A program made the position numbers and the translations under genes. Shown here in pieces: positions 47,501 to 57,200 of a stretch of 64,000 nucleotides of DNA. The notes under the pieces were generated by a model, which saw nothing but the letters and a program-made list of their open reading frames with translations, made no database searches and was not told the DNA's origin. Each line of letters opens with the position of its first letter. Within the stretch, counting starts at the first letter, position 1. This DNA comes from Trema orientale (taxonomy: Eukaryota > Streptophyta > Magnoliopsida > Rosales > Cannabaceae). The stretch covers positions 360,704-424,703 of the forward strand of contig JXTC01000061.1 of assembly GCA_002914845.1 (NCBI GenBank), in the 5' to 3' direction.

Positions 47501-49808
47501 TTTGATTTTGATGATTTATATATTGTTCCCACGATTTCATTATTATCATTCTCAATAATAAAATAGAAGCATAAGATCAATTAACATAGCTTATATGCCA
47601 AAGTACATGTAGACATAAAAAATAATTTCAGTTTTATATGTAATTACAATATTATGTTTAACATTTTATGTTAACAAGTCATATATGTCACTAGATCCAA
47701 AAATACTTTATCTAAAAAAGATTAAAGGTAAAATATTACTATCAATTTACACTTAATTTTATAACATATAAAATATATTATCTATTATTTAATTAATAAT
47801 ATATTTTTTTATATTTCAGATCAGAGATATAACAATGGAAACATCAAGAAAATGAAAATTAACCAGGTAATTAATTTATATATACTTAAAAAATAAATGC
47901 TTCACACTTTAACAACAAAAAAAATCATTATTTTTCTTTTTTTTTAAATATAATCTATTTCTTTTTTTCCATTCTAACTTTTTCTTTTCTAATTACAGTG
48001 AAGAAGAGCAACAAAAGATAGACAAACAAAAGCTATCAAGTTAATCATCAATGTATTTCAGTATAAAAATATTTTATAATATTTTGAACAATATCCTATT
48101 ATATTTTAAACAAATATCATTATATTGTAAAAAATTATTAACTATTATAAATAATATAACAAATATTTTATTAATTCATTATATTCCATATTTAATTCGC
48201 AGCAAAAGTACGAGTTTAAAAACTCGTTTTATCTAAGTTCATTTAAGACCAATCTAAAAATACTTTTATGGCTCTTCTTTTTTACCATAAGATATTTCAG
48301 CTACCGTTACTATGGTCAGTTTCATGTCACCGCCTAAAAAGGCAAGTTTTATGTTTGGTAGGAAGGAAAGAAAAGAAGAAAGAAGGAAAAAATAGGAAAG
48401 AAAAAAATGTGTAATGGAAAAGAAAATATGTTCTTAATATTGTTTGATATGCATGAAGAAAAAAAAGTGCAAAAGTTGTGAAATTACAATTTGTCTTTGT
48501 TAATTATACTAATTTGTTTTAAAATTTAAGGATAAATGTATAATTTCACATTGATTATAATTATAGAACATTTTCCTTCCAATTTTCTTTCCAAATTAGG
48601 GAGACTAAAAAATGGTGTGACCCACAACTTTTTTTTTCCATCCACTTTTCCTTTCTTCTCTCTTTTCTCTCCTACCAAATACCCATTTTTTCATTTTTTT
48701 CCTCACTTTTCTCTCCATTATTTTCTTTCCATTCACTTTTCCCCTCTACCAAACACAGCCTTAGTTTCAGCTGGTGTGTATGGTATATTTTATATGACCA
48801 GCCCAAAAAAAGCAATGTTAGGAATACGAAGTACATTAACTGGAAATAAAAGTGCGTACGTACCATAAGGAGGGCTTTGACATGTGTCATAGTCAAAGGC
48901 GTTTTAGAATCACCTTCATCTTTCAGCTCCAACAGGTACTGCAAAAAGTCCTTGCTCTTACTCCCACCTTCACCCCCATCCTTCGAGTTTGACCGTTGAC
49001 TAATCATTTTCTCAAACATCTGGTCAAATCTCCGGGCCAGCCCACCCATTTGCTTCCCGACCCCTTGCAAATCGAACCGGGCCAGACCCGGATAAAAGTC
49101 CGAAAGATTGGGCTTACCCAGAAGGTCCGTCATCTCAGACACAATCTGCCTAAACTCCGAGCCCAAGCTGGCCCTCTCCTCGCCTTCCACGGTCCCGCCC
49201 CACAGCATGTTCGTTATCACATTCAGTATCGTCAGGAACACCTGCTCCCCAACGTTGACGGGCGACCCGACCCGGCTGTGGAAGTAGCCCACCGCCTGCC
49301 GGACCTCCCGGCGGCGGAGGCCGTAGACGGAGTCCAGCGTGGTGTTGCTGAGCATCTTCGAGACGCAGACCCTCCTGAGCATGCGCCACTCCGGCCCGTA
49401 CGGGGTCCAGACGATGTCGTAGCCGCCATACGTGGCGATCCGACCCGAGACGGGCACGTCGCGGTTGGCGAAGACGGCGTCGTTCTCCCTGAGGACTTCC
49501 CGGGCCAGGGAGGGTGACGTCACCACGATCCCGACCTTGTTGCCGAGCTGGAGCTTCAGGATTGGTCCGTGGGATTGGGCCAACCGGGCGAAGTAGGTGT
49601 GGAGCTCCGGATCCAGGGACAGGAGGTTGCCCACTAAGGGTAGGCCACGTGGGCCTGGCGGTAACGGCGGGGAGGTCCGGTTCCTCGATTTGGATAGTAA
49701 CCTCCACGCGCAGAGGAAGGAGAGGAGGAGCAGGGAAGAGAGAGTGATGAACACGCGCGTAGAGTCATCGTTTACTTTGATTAGGGAACTTACTGAAGTG
49801 GGTGTCAT
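44576..49808 (-). CDS. CYP706: Cytochrome P450, CYP706 family, copy 8 (two exons, long intron)
   Basis: Exon 1 is 48864-49808 (315 codons) and exon 2 is 44576-45199. The 3,664-bp intron is ATG|GTACGT...ACAG|GAT, phase 0, giving 522 aa. Features are a membrane anchor (about 19-38), PPGP (50-53), GPEWRMLRR C-helix, GGSDTSS I-helix (320-326), ExxR (377-380), FDPERF and heme loop PFGSGKRICAG with Cys460. The Lys in GKRICAG differs from GRRNCAG in copies 6 and 7. Exon 1 is the most GC-rich of the array, which creates long antisense open frames. The intron is swollen by transposon DNA. TATAAAAAT (49953-49961) lies about 145 bp upstream. It is the basal member of the distal block, by inspection only. 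Confidence 0.92.
45738..46300. mobile_element. Truncated hAT-like non-autonomous element in the intron of copy 8
   Basis: It begins GGGCCAGTTTGGTAGAGCTG followed by TAGACTTTAAGAAAAAAAC. This is a well-known form of hAT-type MITE terminus. The matching right terminus is not found, so the right boundary is arbitrary. Confidence 0.4.
48353..48762. mobile_element. hAT-like MITE in the intron of copy 8
   Basis: The left end GTTTGGTAGGAAGGAAAG and the right end, reverse-complemented, AAGGCTGTGTTTGGTAGAGG are inverted relatives flanked by purine/pyrimidine-rich subterminal DNA. AGTTTTAT before and AGTTTCAG after are candidate 8-bp target repeats with two differences. The left tip seems eroded. Confidence 0.6.
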
Positions 49809-51255
49809 GGTGGTATACTGGTATGGTGTGTAGGGAATGGGAAAAGGGGGAAAGAATGGAGAGTTTTTATTACGTAATGGGCAAATATGGACTTTTGTTA
49901 TATTACTTATTTTGGGCTATGTACTATGCAGTTAGTTGGTTAGTCCCTTCCTATTTTTATAGCGTGACATATAATAAACAGACTGGCATTTTTATGTTTC
50001 TTAGTGTTTCCATGTCGATTAGTATCTTCCGCCATTTTGGAGAGGTATCTTTATTTATTGCAATCTTTTGAATATTGAAGATAGAGATAAAGAGGCAAAG
50101 AAAGATCCTTTTTTCAGTGGAGGTGGAGCCCTTTTCTACTTCTACCACTTACGTGCTCATACGGCCCAGCCAGCCAAATGTCCTTGTTCATGGCCGAATG
50201 CTTAAACGTGTGATTCTAAGTTGACATTGTTGATAAGAGAATGCAAACGGGTTGTAAAGAATTCTCCGCAAGAGAAAATATCCACTCTTGTGAATATCAC
50301 ATATCTAATTTGTCTTCCAATTTTATGTCTCGCTGCTATCAACATCTTATTTAAATTCTAAATCAGCAGTAATCAGACTTTTTTCTAACATAGAAGGTTC
50401 TGAGTTCGAATCTCATTTCCAATAAAAAAATCTAAATGAGTAGGATAAAGTAATAAAATTGATTATATAGTTAATGTTTTAGATGATGTGATATGATATT
50501 AGTTGGATACAAAATGAAATACTAAATTAGACGTTGAGTATTAACAGTTATCTATGGCGGCAAAAAACTGAATAAAGACAATCTGTTCATATCAGGCCAG
50601 TTAACGGTATTGTTAATTTGTTAGTGCCGTCCAACTCTTTGCCCTCAAGCTAACAACCCTCTCTTTTTTAAGAGAAAATGATAATAATAAGACGAATAGA
50701 CTACATAGAGAGGCTAGAGCACAGCTAAGGAGTGGAGCCATTTCCTAATTTATAATGCTTTGAAGATAATGAGGAGTTCAGGACCAGTAATGGAGAATCG
50801 TTTATGCTTTATGCTATAAAATGGCCTTGCAGCAGTTTTTTAGTTTATTCTTTTGAAGCCACTGTATTTATAATACTCCAAAAACTCTCTTTTGTCTATT
50901 CGTTTTTCATGTTAGTTTACATTTATTTGCTTCGGATATTTTGTTTTTAGTGTGAAGAATCAGCTTAGAAGACTCAGATGGGCATATATACATTCACATT
51001 GCCGCTTCTGAGATACCTATTCACTAGGAAAAGCAAATAGAGAAAAATAAAAAAGACGTAGGCATTAACAACATGAGGTCACAAGTATACCCCAACAATG
51101 ACTATTTCAACTATTAAAAATATCAACCAATTAACTACAAGACTCATTTAATTCAACCGTATTATATCTACCATAAACTAAATACTATATATATATCATT
51201 CAAGACCAGTATAATGATAAAGAACTATACATAGATATCTTCTGATACTTCTTCT
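49809..51255. other. Upstream region of copy 8 and intergenic DNA
   Basis: This marks the distal end of the P450 array. It contains the candidate TATA box of copy 8 near 49953 and AT-rich DNA, with no other gene recognised. The 3' UTR of the next gene begins at its right edge. Confidence 0.5.
49953..49961 (-). promoter_or_regulatory. Candidate TATA box of P450 copy 8
   Basis: TATAAAAAT on the minus strand, 145 bp upstream of the ATG at 49808. It is the best TATA match in the region. Confidence 0.4.
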
Positions 51256-53705
51256 TCAGGGACTAGCTCTAAAATCAAGGGGTAAATTGTCCAACCATGA
51301 ATCGTCCAAAAGAGGGGCAGAAGGGTCCAACTCAGTGGGCCATTCAGAACTAACATCTATTTCATCAAAGATAATGGGTTTAGATTTTCCACCTCTACTT
51401 TGACATGTACCCTGTAACCAAAGATTGCAATGGACAAATACCAAATCGTTCAATTTTTCAAGTTCTAGTCTGTTACGCTTCTTGCTGTGTAAGCTCTCAA
51501 AGGTTGTCCAGTTCCACCGGCACCAATGGGAACTGCAGGGTTGGCTCAGTATCCTTATTGCAACTCTCTGAAGATTCGGGATCTCATAACCATATCCTGC
51601 CCACCAATCACCTGAAAAAGGGTGAAGACCATATGTGAAATTCAGCTTCTTCAATCTCTAAAAAGTCTTTAAGTACGTAAAGAAAGATCGTAAAAGAAAA
51701 CAGAAAACTTTTAGCTGTCTACTCTATGAATGCTTGCAAAACAGGACAAAGAAACAAGACCCACATCAGAAATGGCGAAACAAAGACATTGGAATACAAT
51801 CAAGTCAAACAAACCCCTTCGACATGTAAAGCTACTTCTGTCTACTTATTCTTGTAAAAGCTTCAAATTTCTTTATATTCATTGGCATATAGATGACTGA
51901 TTTACACAACTTGTGTAACGTAGACCCTCATGTCTGTTAAGTAATTGGAATAAGGACCATCACCTACTCAACAAACATATAATCCGAATGAATTGAAAGG
52001 TTGATTTGACATTAATTCAAAGGTTCATACCAGGGGCATTCAGTGTCCTTCCCATGATTGCAAACTGAGTCCCAAGAGCACCTTGTGCACCAATGTATGC
52101 AGGATGTTCCTTAGTTATTTCCATCTTATCATTGTCTGTGGTAGCCATTCTTGACATAGCTTCCTGAAACCCATTCCTCAACCCTGCATCAATCTTAAAA
52201 ATTGGATTGTAAAATATTGAAGGATTTAGAAATGCCGCAGCTGCATGCAACGATAAGTCAACCTGTAGGTTCCATCTTCGCTCAATCATATCCCAAATTG
52301 GCTTGTAGTTCTGTTCAACGCCCTTATAGTAGGCCTTTAAGCTAATCTTGGCCCTCTCTATTCCTTCATACATGTAGCCCATAGCTGGCATGTCACCATC
52401 AACAATTCTTAGGATTTTAACAAATGGTTCAGACACACTAACAGCCTCGTGTGCATACTTCCAAAATCTGTCTAAATACAACAAGGACTTTATAGCTTGA
52501 GCCTCTGGACGTCTACTGTACATGGACGATAACCACTCTGTATGAGAAAACATGTGCTTTAAATTGTCTTCCTGGATCACAATAGACCTCAGGGAGAGGA
52601 AGTTAGTCACATATCTACTAATTCTTGGCCTGATTAATTCCCTTCCACCGGTGAACTTTCTCATCATATTCAAAGTCCATGAGTGGCTATATATATACCT
52701 GGTTATGGTCTTTGCATCCTCCAGGACTGTGTTCACCCAATCTAGGTTACCAATATCCTCTAAAATCTTATCAATGCAACAAGATGCACAAGGAGACCAA
52801 AACAATGAATTGTACTTGGCCATGAGAAGCCTACCAGCATATGAGGAACTGGCTGCAGTATCAGTTACAACTTGAACAACGTTTTCCACACCAATCTCCA
52901 ATACAACAGACTCTAGCAACTCAAACATGTAATTTGGATCATCCTTATTAGCTGATACATCAACCGATTTTAGAAACAGTGTCCCTTTCGGGCATGTAAC
53001 TGAGAACACCAAAAGTGATTTGGTCCTGCCATCGGACCACGTATCACATAAGATGGTGCAGCCCGTCTCTTTCCACTCCTCTCTATACTTCTTGTAACAA
53101 TCGTGTATATCACCTTTTACTTTCTCCAACAGAGAAGATCTCAGTTTCTCATAACTCGGGGCTCTATATCCCGTCCCACACTCTGCTATAGCATCCACCA
53201 TTTCTTGGTAGTACGTGGATTTAGCAGCACTAAAAGGGATACAATTGTTGAAGAAAAAAATCGCGATTTTCTTATCCGCATCATCCCTTTTTTGCCTTTC
53301 AGCATCTTCCACCACCGGCTGTGCACTTGGGGAACGGCGCGGAAACAACAAAGAAGGACAAGTGCTTCCATTCTGACCACTAGAACCATGGTTAGGATGG
53401 AAGCCACCACTGGCAGAAGAGCTATCTTCTCGACCATTGGCCACAGCAGCTGCCTGATCAACCTTCTGTTTCTTGTTAGCTTTCTGTTTCTTGGGAGTGC
53501 TTAATATACTAAGAATACGATCTCGCACATCGATTGGGACTTCGGTACATGGAACTATGTCTTTGTTCTTAATTTGAGCTAAGTGAAACTTCATCCTATA
53601 TACTCCTCCACTGAACTCCCGCTGACAATAATTACACCTAACCTTCTGTCTATTTGCATCAACAAGCACACAATGCTCCCAACACGCATCTCTTCCTCGA
53701 ACCAT
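51256..53705 (-). CDS. hAT-transposase-derived BED zinc-finger protein
   Basis: Coding exon 1 is 53705-52031 and exon 2 is 51611-51256. The intron is CCTG|GTATGA...TCAG|GTGATT, and the joined frame is exactly 677 codons (676 aa). Features are a BED-type finger (C24, C27, H41, C53), a basic stretch KKQKANKKQK (74-83, likely nuclear localisation) and a DUF659/hAT RNase-H-like region (about 170-330: CDTWSDGR, D223; VVTDTAA, D284; WSPCASCCIDKILEDI). The C-terminal hAT dimerisation region is about 560-625 (WWAGYGYEIPNLQ, LNDLVFVHCNL). It resembles the Arabidopsis hAT superfamily genes of the AT3G22220/AT4G15020 type, from memory. The frame is long, intact and spliced and I see no terminal repeats, favouring a domesticated host gene over a mobile element. 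A 5' UTR intron (about 53712-54249) is likely. Confidence 0.85.
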
Positions 53706-53711
53706 TTCGTC

Positions 53712-54490
53712 CTCAATTTATCAAAAGTTCGAGGAGAAAATACTCTATTTTCGTCACTGAAAATTTTGATGCAAATATTGTAAGAACGTGTCCACATTAT
53801 CAACACAATTGTTCAAATGGACAGTTCTTAACTTGAAAAAATGATTAAGATGCTAAAACTTCCCCAAAATTGCGTTTTTATTTTTGAATTATTTCTTGAA
53901 TTATCTGTCTAATAAAATTTATAATAACACTTTCAATTTCTCTAAGTCACCGTTTTAGTCAGTAATACCATAAACACCCCAAATTCCAAAAACTAAGCAT
54001 CATTAACTACATGATTGGTATATCACACTAGGCATATCAGCAATGCATATTATCGGACTATAACATATATGTTCTTAATCAAACTTCATAATCCATTTTT
54101 TACGGCATTAAAAGCTTCCTAAACTACTTATTAATTATAAAGAATCGAACAAGTCCGAAAATTATAGTTATTATCAATAAATAAATAGATAAACAAGAAG
54201 AGCTATAAAAATTGTCAGATAGAGAAAATGGGGGTGACTGGTGAGGTACCTGGCTGTGTAGCCGTAGAGAATGCGCCGAGACAAAAAATCGGAGCGGTCG
54301 GAATCGGGGAGGGGAGATCGGCGACTTGGAGGGAAAGAAAGGTACCGAGGAAATGAAGAAAAACTCGGCGATAAATTAGTGGTACTCGGCCAGGCCCAGG
54401 CCCTCCAGCGAGGAGAAGAGGAAACGTGGAAATCGTCTCACAGTCACCCCCTTATCTCACGTCACGTGATCTGCGCGTGACTTCTCTCAT
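53712..54490 (-). other. Probable 5' UTR intron, 5' exon and promoter of the hAT-derived gene
   Basis: A minus-strand donor CAG|GTACCT lies at 54250/54249 and a plausible acceptor TTGAG|GACGAAATGG lies 6 bases before the start codon. 54250-54430 is GC-rich with many CG dinucleotides, like a 5' exon/promoter. This is inference from splice signals. Confidence 0.4.
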
Positions 54491-55538
54491 GGTCTAATCA
54501 AAGTGCCCCTTTTCAAGTCTTCGTTTTTGGGTTTTTCAAAGGGTTTCAGCTCTTAATGGTTCTAACTTCTAAGACTACACCCCACTCAAACTGATATTTG
54601 CGTTATACTAATAAATTATGATCTTTGTTTTGACATAAAGAACGATATTATTGAAACGTTATATGCTTGGTATTTTCTTTCACTCCTAACTCTGCTATTT
54701 TATTTACCAACAAATTTTAGGTGGGATGACAAGAAATGACGTTCATCTCGTACACATTTTAGATTTGAATCCTCTCATGCATCCATTGGTCGAGGTTTAT
54801 AGACAATCCAACTCATGAATGATCCATTATCCATATACCACACCGAAACCGTGTATTTGGGTACCACATCCTCTACCCCTTACCCTCTAACTCTCCTTAA
54901 TTAAAAAAGAAAAGAAGAAACCACAACAACATTTGTGGGAGTACAACTTCCAGTTCCAGTCTTCATTTTTCTTTCTAATCATGATTCGGAGAAGAGTGGA
55001 AGAAATAATAAAGAGCCTTGGCCAATTCCTTAGGTGGATTCGAGTAATGTGTTCCATCGTTCTTGCATGAGGGGAGCATTCAAGTTTCAACAACCATAAT
55101 CATAGTGGAAAGTAAACTTGGATGAAGATGATAACATAAACGAATCACGGTTTGTCCAAGTGAGAAAAACTGTAAAACTAATGCATATAATCCTTTCCTT
55201 GAAGAAATGATTACTAATTATGTGTCCATAACTTGGTAATGTCTCAGACTACTCCATTAAACTTGACAGGGACCCTTTGGTAACCGATATTGAACAATGA
55301 CGAGGTTACAAGTTCCAACAGTCAAGTTATCAAATATTTCACCGAGGCTCGGGAACATTGACATGACGCAGATAACGCAAATATTGAACAAGCATGTTAA
55401 TGACATTAGTAGAGCACAACAAGCAATCCAATGGTGGGGATTCCAACCCAATTACTGTTTTTGTTTATTTTGCACCGCAAAAATTGTGAAAAACAAGGCT
55501 CATGTTTGTAACTCAAAAATTTTCTTCTTAGGGAAATA
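54491..55538. other. Intergenic DNA and 3' UTR of the CHCH gene
   Basis: No other gene is seen. The right edge will be the 3' UTR of the minus-strand gene at 55539. Confidence 0.5.
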
Positions 55539-56078
55539 CTACTCGGCTGAGCTCACTTGCTGCCTAACTCTTCGAGCACAATCGGCAAAATTCCGCACAA
55601 GATGAGCACATTTCAGAGGATCCTTGAGATGCTCTTTGTAGCACGCCAAGCAAGCCTCGTTCTCAGCTACACAGGGCAAAGGCTTCTGGTAGGGAAGCTT
55701 GAACTCTTTATCACGGAGATCCTTTGCTCTTTGTGTTACTTCCTGCGCCATATTCTCCTCCTGCTTCTGCAACCTCTCCACAACCCTCTCACTCTCTTGA
55801 AGGACTGACCGGATTGCGTCCAACTCTGCACTGGAGGAGTGTGCAGGAGGGGTTACCGGCAAGAACATTGGAGGTTGAAGTGGCCAACCTGTAGCAGCCG
55901 GTCCTTTTTTTGTTTCAAAACCATCAGAAACCTGCTTCTGGTTTGTTTTAGTATGAGGTCGTTGAGGATCCCGGGGTAACTTAGTTCTAGTTCTTTTAGT
56001 CTTCTTCTTCGACTTCTCATCATCGCCAGCAAGGCTGTTAACCAGGTTGCTGCTAATCTGAATGCTAAAATCACCCAT
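55539..56078 (-). CDS. Twin CX9C (CHCH-domain) protein, 179 aa
   Basis: A single coding exon. The C-terminus has C136-x9-C146 and C157-x9-C167, the twin CX9C pattern of CHCH proteins imported into the mitochondrial intermembrane space by the Mia40/Erv1 disulfide relay. An extra Cys143 lies between. Before it is a charged helix likely to form a coiled coil (84-126, SELDAIRSVLQESERVVERL region). The N-terminal third is Lys/Arg-rich and proline-containing, without a clear targeting signal. It resembles plant proteins annotated as Cox19-like or MIC19-like, so a role in MICOS or respiratory-complex assembly is possible but unproven. A 5' UTR intron (about 56102-57010, donor GAG|GTAAGC) is likely. 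Start chosen: the first ATG of the only long frame. Confidence 0.85.
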   Translation of the reverse strand: MGDFSIQISSNLVNSLAGDDEKSKKKTKRTRTKLPRDPQRPHTKTNQKQVSDGFETKKGPAATGWPLQPPMFLPVTPPAHSSSAELDAIRSVLQESERVVERLQKQEENMAQEVTQRAKDLRDKEFKLPYQKPLPCVAENEACLACYKEHLKDPLKCAHLVRNFADCARRVRQQVSSAE

Positions 56079-57200
56079 GACTCAGCTTCTTGATAAAAAA
56101 CCTAAAAGCATCAACAGAAGTTAAACTACTGGTTTAGAAACCGAAAACACGAACTATCTTAAACTGCAGATACATCAATGAATCACTTTACACCATCGAT
56201 ATTTCTTTGGAAGAAAACTCATTTCTCCCTCATTATATTTCCCATATGTTACTCCTCCTCACTCTAATGCTAAAACTGGTTGCACAAAATCATAAAATGA
56301 AAATAACATCAAGGTCCAATACTAGTCAATGACACTTTTGCAGGGTCTTTTTCAACAGAAAAAAACGAGGTCCAACAGTTCTCAATTTCGTAAACAAGAA
56401 CTTCTGTATCGTTCCACCTTTTCTCCTTCCCAGGAATAAGAAATAAAACACTCAAGGTAACCAAACCTCTGTCATGGAAGTGGTAACCATGTGGCATTCG
56501 GTACTTTGATCGAGTTTCGAAACAACAAAATATTTGGTACCCAGACTATAGATTAAAAGAAGAAAAAAAAAAAAAAGACTGGTTTTGAGTCTGTATAGCA
56601 ATGGCCAAGGCGGTAATGCGATTATTCTTTAACAAAGTAGATACACGACGATCCAGCAAAACAATGAGAGAAGAGAATGAACAAAAGGGTAATACATAAC
56701 TTCATGAACCACGATCGCAGAGCACGGGGGTTATTGAGCGGAATTGACCAAATCAAACAAGATTTCAGAAACCCCAAATTCCCAAATCATTTCTCAAATC
56801 CCTAAACCCCTTAATCCAACAAACATTCGCTAATATCAGCCTCTATTTCAACTAGCACCCATTCATTATCAACAACATAGCTATCATAATAACCTATTAA
56901 TCTACACCAAATGGCCAGAGAACTCTCGAATGGAAACCCTAATTTAATCGCCGAAAAAAAAAAAAAAAAAAAACAAACGACATGGCAGATACGAGCGAGC
57001 TTAAGCTTACCTCAATGGGCAATTGTTGCAGAGGGGCGAGACGAAGTGGATTGAGAGCAGCCTCAAAGGGTTTTGGGATTGGGAAGGACACACAACTGAA
57101 TATGTGCGGGAGACTCTGGCGACTGTAAATTTCACTATTTCAGCTTTCACTCACAAAAGGAAAGCCAACGCAGAGCCCAAAAAAAAAAAAAAACTTAATA
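56079..57200 (-). other. Probable 5' UTR, 5' UTR intron and promoter of the CHCH gene
   Basis: On the minus strand CCCATTGAG|GTAAGC at 57010/57011 is a strong donor, and a TTTTAG acceptor at about 56102 precedes the ATG by some 23 bases. A non-coding first exon therefore probably lies upstream of 57011. No coding frame is supported here. Confidence 0.45.

Noticed and set aside
48996-49747. Long open frames antisense to P450 exon 1 of copy 8, and similar ones over copies 5-7
   Set aside because: They mirror GC-rich, third-position-biased codons of the sense gene and encode His/Arg/Pro-rich strings without any family signature. They are frame shadows.
4202-49808. Complete biosynthetic gene cluster
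   Set aside because: Only one enzyme family is present. No terpene synthase, acyltransferase, glycosyltransferase or dehydrogenase was found between or beside the P450s.
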